Shown here: piece after piece, positions 17,381-27,184 of the stretch
Layout: each line of letters begins with the position of its first letter
Numbering within the stretch: the first letter of the stretch is position 1
Assembly (NCBI GenBank): GCA_963747515.1
Contig: CAVVFN010000008.1
Span: forward strand, 620,001 to 684,000
From: Mariniphaga sp963747515
GTDB taxonomy: Bacteria; Bacteroidota; Bacteroidia; Bacteroidales; Prolixibacteraceae
Length of the DNA stretch: 64,000 nucleotides
Direction of reading: 5' to 3'
Program-made: the position numbers and the translations under genes
Notes under the pieces: generated by a model
What the model was told of the DNA's origin: nothing
The model's database searches: none
Seen by the model: only the letters and a program-made list of their open reading frames with translations

Positions 17381-18997
17381 TTATTCTTCCGGTTTAGGAA
17401 ATTTCCGCATCGGACTGTAACGAATATAAGAATCAAATATTTGTTTATCGGGTCCAACAATACGCGGATCTTGCGATTTTTCCAATTCAGTCAATAGCCT
17501 TTGCTTCAGTTGCTGTTCGACTTCAGAAAAATCAGGTTTGCCCGCCAGGTTGTTCAGGTTATACGGATCGTTTTTAATATCGAACAGTTCAAACTCCGGT
17601 CGTTTTCCGTGTGCCAGTTCAAAATAGGGACGGATTTTTTCATCCTTCCAGTTTTCAATAATGACCGATTTGGTCGGTGCAGCATCGATATCGGTAAAGG
17701 CCCAGTCGGAATGGTGTTTACCATTTTCATCAATGCCGTACATCGGAAGGAGTTCTTTTTCTGTTCCGGGTTTTATTCGCTGAGGAGCCCCTGCCGGCCA
17801 GCGTTCAGGCTTCATGTTCCATACCAGCAGGTAATTGTGACTTCGTATAGCTCTTTGAGGATAGCCCCAATTTAAATAACGTGAAGAAGAGTGTCGTTCA
17901 CGACCGGTAAAAACATATTTTTTTGCTTCATCTACCACTCCCCCGCTTTTCGACTTTAATATATTCAATATACTTCTTCCCGAAACGGGCATCATTCCCT
18001 TTGGACTGGTGCCTGTAATTTCAAGAATAGTAGGGGCCAGATCGGTAAAACTAATCAGATCATTCACTGACCTTCCTCCTGGAAAGCCTTTAGGATAACG
18101 AACTGCAAAAGGGACATGAATCCCATATTCATAACAATTCGCTTTTGCTCTTGGAAATGGCATCCCATTATCGGACGTAACCATTACAATGGTATTTTCC
18201 AATTCACCAGTTTTCTCCAGATATTCCAGCATCCGTTGCAGGTGCAAATCGAACCATTCGATTTCGACAGCATAATCGAGCATATCGCCCCTGACAATTT
18301 CATTATCGGGAAAGAATTCCGGCACTACAACATCCTCAGGATTTTTATCGGTCCGTTTCCAGGCATCCTGTTCATAGGCACGGTGAGGTTCAGTGGCACC
18401 ATACCAGAAAAAGAAAGGTTTGTTGCCCCGTACATTTTCCATGAAATATTTAAAATTCTCAAAGTAGTTGATGTTACTGATGTATTTTGCCGGGCGTTCA
18501 TCATTTGGGCTGTCATTTTGGTAACGGATGTTGCTGTGGGCAACCCCGGCAGCATCAGTGACACGCCAAAGCGAATCATTTTCATCTTGTGCATATTGAA
18601 ACGGGGAAACTCCCTTCCCAATGCGACCGGTTACGTATCCATTTTCATCGAGAAGATCAATAAAAGGAACATATTTTTTCATCCAGGAAGAAGCATGCTG
18701 ACCCGATTGTTCATTCTGCCAATGGTAGCGGCCGGTGACAATAGAACTGCGTGATGGGGCACATCCCGGTGAACCGGCTATACAACTGATAAAATAAACC
18801 CCTTCACGAGCCACACGATCAAAAGCAGGAGTTTTCACAAATTTACTGCCTGCATAACTGGTATGAGCAAATGATTGATCATCACTTATTGCAAAAAGTA
18901 TATTGGGACGTTGAGGGGGCTCTGTTGATGCCTGACCTGTGCACCTACTCATTATGAATGAGCCAATGGCAAAAGTCGAAAGAAGAAAAGCCTTCAT
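17381..18997 (-). CDS. Sulfatase (Cys-type, family S1)
   Basis: 538 residues. A hydrophobic N terminus (about 1-20) ends near a cysteine, so it is exported and possibly lipidated. The sulfatase signature C79-A-P-S-R is followed by SSIVTGR; the cysteine must be converted to formylglycine. The metal-binding AISDDQS lies near 36-42 and VTSDNGMPFPRAK near 273-285. Family S1 enzymes hydrolyse sulfate esters. Polysaccharide-active members are common in this phylum, and the exact sugar cannot be told from sequence alone. It is the last gene of a four-gene set, 2 bases behind the PhoD-like gene. Confidence 0.92.
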   Translation of the reverse strand: MKAFLLSTFAIGSFIMSRCTGQASTEPPQRPNILFAISDDQSFAHTSYAGSKFVKTPAFDRVAREGVYFISCIAGSPGCAPSRSSIVTGRYHWQNEQSGQHASSWMKKYVPFIDLLDENGYVTGRIGKGVSPFQYAQDENDSLWRVTDAAGVAHSNIRYQNDSPNDERPAKYISNINYFENFKYFMENVRGNKPFFFWYGATEPHRAYEQDAWKRTDKNPEDVVVPEFFPDNEIVRGDMLDYAVEIEWFDLHLQRMLEYLEKTGELENTIVMVTSDNGMPFPRAKANCYEYGIHVPFAVRYPKGFPGGRSVNDLISFTDLAPTILEITGTSPKGMMPVSGRSILNILKSKSGGVVDEAKKYVFTGRERHSSSRYLNWGYPQRAIRSHNYLLVWNMKPERWPAGAPQRIKPGTEKELLPMYGIDENGKHHSDWAFTDIDAAPTKSVIIENWKDEKIRPYFELAHGKRPEFELFDIKNDPYNLNNLAGKPDFSEVEQQLKQRLLTELEKSQDPRIVGPDKQIFDSYIRYSPMRKFPKPEE

Positions 18998-18999
18998 AT

Positions 19000-20511
19000 T
19001 TATTGATTGATAGGGTTAGACGCATTTCCTTTAAAAACTTCTTCGTGCACTGCATTTCCATTTACATCGCAGTGACGGAAACGAAGCGTAGGTATTCCGT
19101 TTTCACGCGAAACTTTCCCATAGAGAAATCCTCCCTTCACCCGAAGAAACCGATGTTCTGGTCTCACATCATCCTGGTTCCATCCACCGGCATGGATATC
19201 GGATCCTGCACCACAGCTAAACTCCCACAATTGAGTACCATCTATATGGGTAACATACTGCCAGTGCCTGTCGCCATTACAAAGATATACGTTATTGAAC
19301 CGGTTAAGAAACGCTCGGATTTCATCTCCTTCATATTTAAAACCGGAATTGGCATAATTATCATTTTTATTATCCCTATCCGGTCCGAGAATAGGATTCG
19401 CATTAATGATCACCTTAAAAGCAGCATCCGATTCTTCAATCGTTTTAAAAAGCCATTCTTTCTGCTTTTTTCCAAATATAGTTTTTCCCGGACCATCCGG
19501 ATTGGTATTTTTACTGCGGTAAACACGTCCATCGGTTAACCAGATTTGTAAATCTTTTCCCCATCTGACGGTTTTATAGGGCAAATCACCGGTTGGAACT
19601 TGTTCATCAAAAATCTTCAGTCCCCTTTCCCAGGAAACTGTTCCATATGTCTTACCCGGGAAGGCATCATCAGAAAGGACATCATGGTCGTCCTTCATAA
19701 AATAGCTGGTTACCTGACTCCAAAACCTGCGTTGTAAGGGCAGTGCATACAGCCGATCCCATTTAAACCGCATGAGTTCCTCTGTAAGGGCATACGGTTT
19801 GGATTTATCGTAATATTCGATATCACCGGTATGTACATAAAAATCAGGAAATAAACTTAGCATGGCATTGTATATTTTATGTCCGTCTGTTGTATCCCGC
19901 CTCTGGTAATCGTGGCAGGTAACAATACAAAAACCAACTTCTTCTTCAGAATCAGCTACTGGCGGAGTACGAAAACTTCCCTGAAACCTGTCGGAAACTC
20001 CTGATTTATTGTTGAGTCGAGCTTCCAGTTCCACCACATATTTAGTCCCCGGTAACAGGTTTTCAAGTTTCCATTGGGTGGTGAAATTTCTTACCGAATC
20101 AACCCTCGCCCAATCAGTTGCAATTTTTTCTTCCTGCATTGAAAGAGGGTAATAAACCAATTTAACTTCTCCATTTGCCCCCGGGCATGAACCTTCCATA
20201 TCTTCAAGTAAACTTCCCTGAGGAATCTGGGCATTCCAAATCTTCTCCCGATTGGCTTCCCGATTCAATTGCCGATGTTCTTCAGCCGAAGGTTCTATAA
20301 ATTTCATTCCTCCGGAATTACCTTCACGGTTCTTTGTCAGCCTGGTCCAGATAACTACTGAATGCCCATCGGCAAGTCCATTATGTAACCCATTCCCAAA
20401 ATAGGGACCCTTAACTTCCTTTTCCGGCTTACAGCCAACCTGAATTATTATAACAAGGATAATAGAAACAGGGATACAAAGGTTAACTATAAATCTCACA
20501 AATGATTTCAT
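19000..20511 (-). CDS. PhoD-like metallophosphatase lipoprotein
   Basis: 503 residues from the ATG at 20511, chosen because it gives a lipoprotein signal ending IIQVGC at Cys27 and does not overlap the upstream gene. An ATG at 20571 would run into the sulfatase gene. A beta-sandwich N-terminal region (NGLADGHSVVIWTRL) precedes the metallophosphatase core. Metal ligands are visible in VHTGDIEYYD, KDDHDVLSDD and LCNGDRHWQY. PhoD enzymes are phosphodiesterases/alkaline phosphatases. Inside a sulfatase operon the substrate may be a decorated glycan or a released phosphorylated product, which is inference. Confidence 0.88.
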   Translation of the reverse strand: MKSFVRFIVNLCIPVSIILVIIIQVGCKPEKEVKGPYFGNGLHNGLADGHSVVIWTRLTKNREGNSGGMKFIEPSAEEHRQLNREANREKIWNAQIPQGSLLEDMEGSCPGANGEVKLVYYPLSMQEEKIATDWARVDSVRNFTTQWKLENLLPGTKYVVELEARLNNKSGVSDRFQGSFRTPPVADSEEEVGFCIVTCHDYQRRDTTDGHKIYNAMLSLFPDFYVHTGDIEYYDKSKPYALTEELMRFKWDRLYALPLQRRFWSQVTSYFMKDDHDVLSDDAFPGKTYGTVSWERGLKIFDEQVPTGDLPYKTVRWGKDLQIWLTDGRVYRSKNTNPDGPGKTIFGKKQKEWLFKTIEESDAAFKVIINANPILGPDRDNKNDNYANSGFKYEGDEIRAFLNRFNNVYLCNGDRHWQYVTHIDGTQLWEFSCGAGSDIHAGGWNQDDVRPEHRFLRVKGGFLYGKVSRENGIPTLRFRHCDVNGNAVHEEVFKGNASNPINQ

Positions 20512-20536
20512 AATATTTTTATTTACATAAATAGTT

Positions 20537-21949
20537 TCAGGGAACTGCAAAAACTGTATCGTTTTGTTCATAAGGTATTTCCTTCTCCCTTTCCTGAATA
20601 ATTAAATTAAAATGCTTATTAATTTTTTCTTCTTTTTTTGAATACCGGGAAAGTGGATTCTTTTCCAAAGGATCGATTAACGTATTATAGAATTTACCGT
20701 CCCGGTACAATTTATATTCTTCATTCATCACCCAGCGGTTATGCTGAAACCTACCCCACCGGGGTGAATAATGAATAAATATTTCCACCTTTTCAGCCCT
20801 GCTGTTTTCACCGTTTATGACATCTATAAAGCTTTTACCATCAGTAAAATATTCAGAGGGTGGAATCCCAGCAACATCGGCCAGTGTTGGCAAAATATCA
20901 GAAAAATCAACCACTCCTTTGAAAACTCTGCCTTCCTTTATTTTTTCAGGCCATAAAATAATCATGGGTACATGGTTTCCTGTATTAATGGATTGTCCTT
21001 TCGCTCCTCTTATGTTTCCTTTTATGGTTGATGAAACTACAGATGGATGTGTTCCATTATCGGCTGTAAAAATGAAAAGGGTATTTTCCCACACGTTCAC
21101 TTCTCTAAGCTTCGATTCCAGCTGACCAATAATTTTATCCACATAGGCTATCATACCTGCAAAATAGATGGTGTCGCTTTCATAACGCCTTGAGGAATCT
21201 GTCCATTCCGGAGAATCAGGGGTAGGAACAAACGGGTCATGTGGCAATACCATAGGATAGTAAATAAAAAATGGCTGACCGGCTTTTCTTTCAATAAAAT
21301 CGGATAGATAATCTGATATTATCTGTGGACCATATGCATCCGGATTACGGAGCAAATCTTTGCCATTTTGGGTAAGCAGCGGATTGGCATAACGTTCTCC
21401 CTCCGACCTTTTGTGATGCAGTTGCCATAAGCAATATTCACTGAAGCCAAAATGATAGGGACGGGTTACATCCTGATTTCCCGGATAATTATGATGCAAA
21501 CCGTTCAACTGCCATTTTCCGGCGATACAGGTAATATAACCGGCTTCCTTCAATAAATTGCCAAATGTTTTTTCATCCGGTCTTAAATATTCAAAATTTA
21601 CATAATTGCGCGAGTTGTTTTTTCCCGTCATTATTTTCACCCTCGAAGGTGTACATAACGGTTGCGAATAACAGTTTTCAAAGCGTAATCCGGAACTGGC
21701 CAGTCTGTCGATATTTGGTGTTCTATATTCTTTATTTCCATTGGCACTTAAACATTCATAACCCATATCGTCTGCCATTATAAGTACAATATTGGGTAAT
21801 TGCCTTTTTATTTCTGCAGGACTAAAACCAGTGGTTAAAAATCCGGCAAGCAAATAGATGGCGATAATTCTAAATATGTTCCTTCCCGTCAGAACTAACG
21901 AAGCAATAAAGGGGATTTTACCAGAGTATTTTATTATAACCATTTTCAT
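20537..21949 (-). CDS. Sulfatase (Cys-type, family S1)
   Basis: 470 residues from the ATG at 21949. That start sits just after the stop of the upstream sulfatase gene; an ATG at 21988 would overlap it. An N-terminal hydrophobic segment indicates export. The active-site motif C-T-P-S-R, at about residue 99 from this start, is followed by VKIMTGKN, with the metal-binding LIMADDMGYE before it and FTADNGTHPSVV later. Here the usual TG(R) after the motif reads TGKN. Substrate unknown. Second gene of the sulfatase/PhoD unit. Confidence 0.9.
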   Translation of the reverse strand: MKMVIIKYSGKIPFIASLVLTGRNIFRIIAIYLLAGFLTTGFSPAEIKRQLPNIVLIMADDMGYECLSANGNKEYRTPNIDRLASSGLRFENCYSQPLCTPSRVKIMTGKNNSRNYVNFEYLRPDEKTFGNLLKEAGYITCIAGKWQLNGLHHNYPGNQDVTRPYHFGFSEYCLWQLHHKRSEGERYANPLLTQNGKDLLRNPDAYGPQIISDYLSDFIERKAGQPFFIYYPMVLPHDPFVPTPDSPEWTDSSRRYESDTIYFAGMIAYVDKIIGQLESKLREVNVWENTLFIFTADNGTHPSVVSSTIKGNIRGAKGQSINTGNHVPMIILWPEKIKEGRVFKGVVDFSDILPTLADVAGIPPSEYFTDGKSFIDVINGENSRAEKVEIFIHYSPRWGRFQHNRWVMNEEYKLYRDGKFYNTLIDPLEKNPLSRYSKKEEKINKHFNLIIQEREKEIPYEQNDTVFAVP

Positions 21950-21960
21950 ATATACAATAC

Positions 21961-23517
21961 CTAATAAACCGGAAGACTTTTTTTCCAATTATCAAAAAGA
22001 GATTTCAATTCATCAACCTTACTAAAGTTGCTTTCAGCAAAATTTTCTGTTTCGGAAGGGTCCTTTTCCAGATTATATAATTCCCAGGGACTATCCAAAC
22101 CATGTCGCACCAGTTTCCAAGAATCGTGATAAACCGCCTGTCCCTTCCCCCATTCCCAAAAAAGCGGATTTTCTCTCAGCAATTTATCTCCCCGCAAAAC
22201 AGGAAGAAGACTTTGTCCCTGCATGGGTATAATTGTCTGCCCATTATATTGTTCAGGATAACGGGAACCTGTAATATCAACAACTGTAGCCATAAAATCG
22301 ATAAAGTGGCCGGGAAATTCTGAAAATGAGCCGGGCTTAATTTTCCCGGGCCACCAGGCAATCACAGGTGTGTTCGTACCTCCTTCGTAACTGTAATTTT
22401 TGTAATACCGAAAGGGAGTATTTCCTACATTGGCCCAATTCGCACCCAACGATTCCCAACGGGTAAGGGTACCTGTTTCACCATAATCATCTTCAATATG
22501 GACAACTTCAGCCGATGCCCCATTATCCGACACAAAAAAAATAAGGGTATTTTTTATCTTTCCGGTCTCCTTCAATTTCTCCAATACCCTGCCAATGTTC
22601 TGATCCATACGATCGATCATTGCAGCATATATTTCCATCTTCTTAATCTCATCGGTTTTCTCTTTCTCCGGAATTTCATTCCAGGGAGTGTATTCCGGCT
22701 CCGACAGTTTATACTTCTCATTTATTAAACCAATAGAAAGCTGCTTTTTATATCGATTTTCTCTTATGGGCTGGTATCCTTTATCGTACATACCCTCATA
22801 TCTTGCAATATCTTCAGGCCATGCCATCAGCGGATCATGCGGAGCAGTAAAGGCAAGATACAAAAAAAATGGATTACCTTCATTTTTATATTCTTCAAGC
22901 CATTGAATCGCATAATTGGTAAAATAGTCGGTGGTATAAAAATTCCTCTCTACCGGAGTATAGGGTGTGTACAGGGTACTGTCAATGCACCATTCACGGA
23001 CGACTTTGTTTCCCGGCTTTCCTTTACGGGCAGGTACACCTTCCCCGGCACGTGGTTCTCCGGGATTAAAATAATTACAGGCACCGTCTTTCAGTCCGTA
23101 ATACCGGTCGAAGCCTCTGTAAACCGGATTTTCCATTCCGTGATGTTTCCCCGACCATAAGGTTCGGTAACCTGCTAAACGCAAAACCTCACCCAAAGTA
23201 ACTGCATTGGTAATGGGATTGGTATAGCTTTTATGGTAATTATTTTGCTGTGCATATACTCCTGTTAACAAACAAGCCCGTGAAGGAAAACATTTTGAGG
23301 TATTGTGAAATCGGGTAAATCTCATTCCTTCTTCACCCAATTTATCCAGATTAGGTGTTTTTATTTCACTGCCATAGCAACCAATGTCCGACCATCCCAA
23401 ATCATCGGCACTTATCAAAACAATATTGGGAAGTTGTTGTCTGCTTTCCCTGATTTCAGGTGAACATGATAAAAAGAAAGCAAAAAGGGAAAGGTAAAAA
23501 ACTGTCAGAAAGTTCAT
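21961..23517 (-). CDS. Sulfatase (Cys-type, family S1), lipoprotein
   Basis: 518 residues. The lipoprotein-type signal ends FFLSC at Cys18. The sulfatase motif is C76-F-P-S-R with LLTGVYAQ behind it; LISADDLGWSD holds the first metal ligands and FVSDNGASAEVV the later ones. The length and C-terminal region (LYNLEKDPSETENFAE) are typical of arylsulfatase A-like family members that act on glycans. It is the first gene of a four-gene minus-strand operon (sulfatase, sulfatase, PhoD-like, sulfatase). Confidence 0.92.
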   Translation of the reverse strand: MNFLTVFYLSLFAFFLSCSPEIRESRQQLPNIVLISADDLGWSDIGCYGSEIKTPNLDKLGEEGMRFTRFHNTSKCFPSRACLLTGVYAQQNNYHKSYTNPITNAVTLGEVLRLAGYRTLWSGKHHGMENPVYRGFDRYYGLKDGACNYFNPGEPRAGEGVPARKGKPGNKVVREWCIDSTLYTPYTPVERNFYTTDYFTNYAIQWLEEYKNEGNPFFLYLAFTAPHDPLMAWPEDIARYEGMYDKGYQPIRENRYKKQLSIGLINEKYKLSEPEYTPWNEIPEKEKTDEIKKMEIYAAMIDRMDQNIGRVLEKLKETGKIKNTLIFFVSDNGASAEVVHIEDDYGETGTLTRWESLGANWANVGNTPFRYYKNYSYEGGTNTPVIAWWPGKIKPGSFSEFPGHFIDFMATVVDITGSRYPEQYNGQTIIPMQGQSLLPVLRGDKLLRENPLFWEWGKGQAVYHDSWKLVRHGLDSPWELYNLEKDPSETENFAESNFSKVDELKSLFDNWKKSLPVY

Positions 23518-23751
23518 TTTTAGTCATTATTGATTATTCCGGCTTCTTCAGTAAAAATAGTTAAAAAGCACTAACAGATCAAATTTTCTCACTTTCTGTA
23601 GCGAAAATTTCCAGAAAAAGAAGAATAATAATTAGAAATGATATTGTGAGGTTGTGAATGTTGATTTCTGACTGGCAGAACTGTGTAAAAGAACAGATTC
23701 AGTAAGTTTGCAGAGCAAGGAATGCTTTCAGTATCCTACCTTTTATAACAA

Positions 23752-24102
23752 CTAATTATCCAATTTATAGATTCGATCCATCAACTGCCACTTTTCAGAG
23801 GCAGCCGCATCAGACGATGTATTCTGAAACTGAGAAACGTATTTTTCCCAATCGACCTGCCGTGGTTTCCGGCTCAGTTCTTCCATTGCCAAATCATGGT
23901 CAAAATTTTCAACTGTTTCCATAATCATAAACAGCCGGTTTCCATAGATATAAATTTCCATATCTGTAATTCCCACTTCACGCATACCTTTTGTTATTTC
24001 AGGCCATACAGCCCGGGGTGCATGAACTTTTTTATATTCTTCAATCAGAGCGGGATCATTTTGAAGATCCATTGTTTTGCAGTATCTCTTTTTTCCATCC
24101 AT
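23752..24102 (-). CDS. rhaM: L-rhamnose mutarotase-family protein
   Basis: 116 residues. The family pattern is clear: RYCKTMDLQNDPALIEEYKK, then HAPRAVWPEI with the conserved histidine and tryptophan, and IYIYGNRLFMIMET. Members interconvert alpha and beta anomers of L-rhamnose or L-fucose. It is 23 bases downstream of the mannose-1-phosphate guanylyltransferase gene and close to the sulfatases. Together with those it suggests handling of deoxy-sugars from sulfated glycans (inference). Fucose mutarotase-like specificity is equally possible. Confidence 0.85.
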   Translation of the reverse strand: MDGKKRYCKTMDLQNDPALIEEYKKVHAPRAVWPEITKGMREVGITDMEIYIYGNRLFMIMETVENFDHDLAMEELSRKPRQVDWEKYVSQFQNTSSDAAASEKWQLMDRIYKLDN

Positions 24103-24125
24103 AGGTGTGCTATTTTTGCAGTAAA

Positions 24126-25205
24126 TTACAGGTACAGGTCTTTTCTGCTTTTTTTTAACTGTTCCACAATCTGCTTCACTTCTTCAGCCCTGTCACGTTT
24201 GCATACCAGGGTGGCATTCCCCTCTCGCACAACAATAACATCCTCAAGACCAATTAACGCAAACAAGCCGTCATCTGAATGCACGTATGAATTTTTTGTA
24301 TCCAAAAAAACTGTTTCACCCGAACCGGCATTTCCATTTTCATCTTTCTCACTGAACATATAAATCGACTCCCAACTGCCCAAATCATTCCAGCGAAAAT
24401 TACCTTCAACAAGATAAATATTCTGTGCATGTTCCATAATTCCATAATCAACTGAGATACCTTCTACTGCACGATATATGGTATCAAGTGTTTTATTAAA
24501 TGAAGGATTTCCCATATCTGCCTGAATCTTTTTCAAATCGTGGTACAAATCAGGTGCAAACTCCTGCACGGCTTTTAAAAACACTGAAATTTTAAAAATA
24601 AACAAGCCGCTGTTCCAATAAAAACCACCTTGTTTCAAATAGGAAGCAGCAGTATTGGAATCAGGCTTCTCAACAAACTGTTTTACTTTAAATTGTCTTA
24701 TTTCATTACCATTTTCAAGTTCCTTTTGCACCTGAACATAACCATAACCGGTTGCAGGATAGGAAGGAGTAATACCAATTGTAACAATTCCTTCCTTTTC
24801 GTTTGCAATTTTAGCAGCTGCCAGTACAGTATCGCGAAACAATTCATTATCCTGAATCAGATGATCGGAAGGAGAGACCACCATAATTCCATCCGAATTT
24901 TCTTTCTCTGCAAACATGGCCGCGAGACCAATACAAGGGAGCGTGTTTTTCCCCACCGGCTCGTAAATCAGATTCTCTTTAGGTATTTTATTCGACTGTT
25001 TTTCAAGTATCTCCGATTGGCTTCTGCCCGATACAATGTAAATATGCCTCTTGTCCACGATATTTTCAAATCGTTTAATTGTAGCCTCCAGAAGCGATTC
25101 TTTACCAAAAAGGTTAAGGTACTGTTTAGGCCGGATTGTACGGCTTCGAGGCCAAAATCGAGTGCCGGAGCCTCCGGCCATTATCAGGCAGTATATTTCT
25201 TCCAT
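24126..25205 (-). CDS. manC: Mannose-1-phosphate guanylyltransferase
   Basis: 359 residues, the single-domain length without a fused isomerase. The nucleotide-binding signature LIMAGGSGTRFWPRSR at about 8-23 is followed by RPKQYLNLFG; later blocks FVEKP and GGFYWNSGLFIF are typical. The enzyme makes GDP-mannose from mannose 1-phosphate and GTP in the cytoplasm. It starts a two-gene set with the mutarotase gene, though GDP-mannose synthesis is a housekeeping function and need not be linked to it. Confidence 0.92.
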   Translation of the reverse strand: MEEIYCLIMAGGSGTRFWPRSRTIRPKQYLNLFGKESLLEATIKRFENIVDKRHIYIVSGRSQSEILEKQSNKIPKENLIYEPVGKNTLPCIGLAAMFAEKENSDGIMVVSPSDHLIQDNELFRDTVLAAAKIANEKEGIVTIGITPSYPATGYGYVQVQKELENGNEIRQFKVKQFVEKPDSNTAASYLKQGGFYWNSGLFIFKISVFLKAVQEFAPDLYHDLKKIQADMGNPSFNKTLDTIYRAVEGISVDYGIMEHAQNIYLVEGNFRWNDLGSWESIYMFSEKDENGNAGSGETVFLDTKNSYVHSDDGLFALIGLEDVIVVREGNATLVCKRDRAEEVKQIVEQLKKSRKDLYL

Positions 25206-25487
25206 TCTCTATTATTATTATCCTTTAAGTAATGAGATTCAGGTAATTAAGAATTCTTTAAGGTAAAGTTTATGTATATAAAATACTAACAGGTCAATAA
25301 ATAAAAAGTTGGTCAAGTTTTATTTTTTTTTTTGCTGCATTCAGAAAAACCTGATTTCATATCCTGAGTTCCTTCCAGACACTGAGCTATTGGCTGCCAA
25401 TTCTGAAAAAATTCATGCTGAAAAAAATGATGCTATTTCTGTAACCTAAAAATAAATCCAGCAAAATTCAGTATCCACACAAGACTT
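25206..25487. other. Intergenic stretch without a recognised gene
   Basis: AT-rich DNA between the guanylyltransferase start and the terminator of the oxidoreductase unit. It should hold the promoter of the manC gene, but no full -33/-7 pair is evident. A short palindrome AAGAATTCTT lies near 25249-25258. Confidence 0.5.
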
Positions 25488-25540
25488 AAAAAAAAATTCC
25501 TGCTCCGGAAATAAGCAATACCCATTTCGGAACAGGAAAT
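25488..25540 (-). terminator. Rho-independent terminator of the DoxX/oxidoreductase unit
   Basis: Read on the minus strand, an imperfect stem pairs the TTCCTGTTCCGAAAT arm with the ATTTCCGGAGCAGGAA arm, with a short loop between them. A run of nine T follows directly. It begins 19 bases after the stop codon of the Gfo/Idh/MocA gene, the expected place. Confidence 0.85.
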
Positions 25541-25558
25541 TGTTATTTTAATTTCTTA

Positions 25559-27163
25559 TCAAACAATCTTCCGGTTTTTCTCATCCCACTCAACCATTCT
25601 TTTCTCAACGTATGATTTTTGAGCCATGATACAGGTAATTCCTTCTTCAAAAGCCCTTTCAATATTAGCACTTGGTGTGCCCCCGTTCCGGATGCAATCC
25701 AGCCATTCGCGCAAATGAAGGTGCGTAACATCCACTGAACGGCCGTTAATGGTAGTGGTTGTTAAACCCCTTGATGCATAATATTTTTCGGAAGCCGAAG
25801 AAACGGCATCTATTTGCCCTGCCCCGGGGTTGAACGATATCATAGGAGCATCCGGATCAATAATTCCTGCCTGAATACCTTTTGAATAGCGGGTAGAATT
25901 TCTATCGGCAGTTATAACAGCATTGCTTCCCAATTCCATTGAAGCATCATGCCCCATGAACACTCTGCCACGTCCGCGGCTGGAGGCAAGATTGCCGCTG
26001 TAAATCAACGTTAACCCCCTGTCAGGATACTCAAAAGTACAGTTCAATGAGTCGGGCATATCCCGATCATCTTTCCAATAATAAATACCCCCTGAAGAAA
26101 CAACCGAGCTGGGAATTCCAATTCGGAGCAACTGGTTAACAGCATCGTACTCATGCGTAAAAAGTTGCCCAATCATGCCTGTATCATAATCAAACCACTT
26201 AGTCCAGCTGTAATACCTTTCAGCACTGAAAGGTACATAAGGTGCATTTCCCAGCCATTGTTTCCAGTCAATACTTTTTTCATCGCCAGGCAATAAATTG
26301 CCATTGTCGTCAAGATGCCTGATCCATGCACCACTGGCTGTATTTCGGTTTGTGGTTGTTTCAACCAGTGTAATTTTTCCAAGAATGTTTCTTTTAATTA
26401 CCTCTTTAGCCTGCTGAAAAACGATACTTTGTGTAATCTGATGTCCCAACTGATAAACCACATTACTGTTTTTAACTGCAGTATAAAGTTCATTCAGTTC
26501 ATCCTCATGCAGGGCCGGACTTTTTTCACAATAAACATGTTTTCCGGCTTTTGCTGCATCGGCTGCTATGCGGGCATGATGATGGTCGGGTGTGGCAACA
26601 ATCACAGCATCAATATCTTTATCTGCCAGCATATCCTGGTAGGTTCTGTATCTCTTAACAGGAAGATCAGGTGCATCTTTTCCTCCCGGCCGTATTTTAT
26701 TTCCTGCAGTAGCCAAACCATTTTCAGCATGTAAATCAAACACATCGCAAACGCCGGTAACGGCAACATTAAGGTATTCCTGGCTCAACCAGCTTTCAAG
26801 AGAATTGTTTTTATGCCTGGCTTTCACAACATCGGGATGCATAAATCCCAGCGCCTGGCCAAGTTGTGTTGCGCGGTTTCCAAAACCAATAAATCCTACC
26901 CGAATCAAATCACCCGATGATTTACGGGTCCCGTAATCTGAAACCGGGAAATCGATCGAATCAAGTCCCAGTTCCTTTATAACACGGCTCCTTTGATCTG
27001 ATTCATACTGACCTTTTTTAAGTACCTGGAAACCCAGGAATCCGGCAACCGGAATTCCTGCAAGTGCTTTTAAGGCAGTCCTGCGGTGCATTCCCTTGCC
27101 TTGTCCACCCTCTGTTCTATTTTGATTTTTTTCCTTATCTGTATTCTTTTCCTTATCTGTCAT
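25559..27163 (-). CDS. Tat-exported Gfo/Idh/MocA-family oxidoreductase
   Basis: 534 residues. A hydrophilic, repeat-like N terminus (TDKEKN twice) precedes a twin-arginine signal, R27-R28-TALKALAGIPVAGF. A Rossmann domain follows, with VGFIGFGNRA, VIVATPDHHHARIAADAAKA and YCEKSPALHEDEL, then the C-terminal substrate domain. Tat export implies that the cofactor is bound before export, as known for glycosidase-type members of this family that keep NAD(H) tightly. The usual catalytic EKP appears as EKS. An AGGAGG sequence 7 bases before the ATG supports this long start over the inner ATG at 27091. It is 21 bases behind the DoxX gene. Confidence 0.9.
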   Translation of the reverse strand: MTDKEKNTDKEKNQNRTEGGQGKGMHRRTALKALAGIPVAGFLGFQVLKKGQYESDQRSRVIKELGLDSIDFPVSDYGTRKSSGDLIRVGFIGFGNRATQLGQALGFMHPDVVKARHKNNSLESWLSQEYLNVAVTGVCDVFDLHAENGLATAGNKIRPGGKDAPDLPVKRYRTYQDMLADKDIDAVIVATPDHHHARIAADAAKAGKHVYCEKSPALHEDELNELYTAVKNSNVVYQLGHQITQSIVFQQAKEVIKRNILGKITLVETTTNRNTASGAWIRHLDDNGNLLPGDEKSIDWKQWLGNAPYVPFSAERYYSWTKWFDYDTGMIGQLFTHEYDAVNQLLRIGIPSSVVSSGGIYYWKDDRDMPDSLNCTFEYPDRGLTLIYSGNLASSRGRGRVFMGHDASMELGSNAVITADRNSTRYSKGIQAGIIDPDAPMISFNPGAGQIDAVSSASEKYYASRGLTTTTINGRSVDVTHLHLREWLDCIRNGGTPSANIERAFEEGITCIMAQKSYVEKRMVEWDEKNRKIV

Positions 27164-27170
27164 TTTTTTA

Positions 27171-27176
27171 CCTCCT
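27171..27176 (-). promoter_or_regulatory. Strong Shine-Dalgarno AGGAGG before the Tat oxidoreductase gene
   Basis: The minus strand reads GAAGGAGGTAAAAAAATG. A perfect AGGAGG is uncommon in Bacteroidota genes and decides the start at 27163. Confidence 0.7.
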
Positions 27177-27184
27177 TCATTTTT

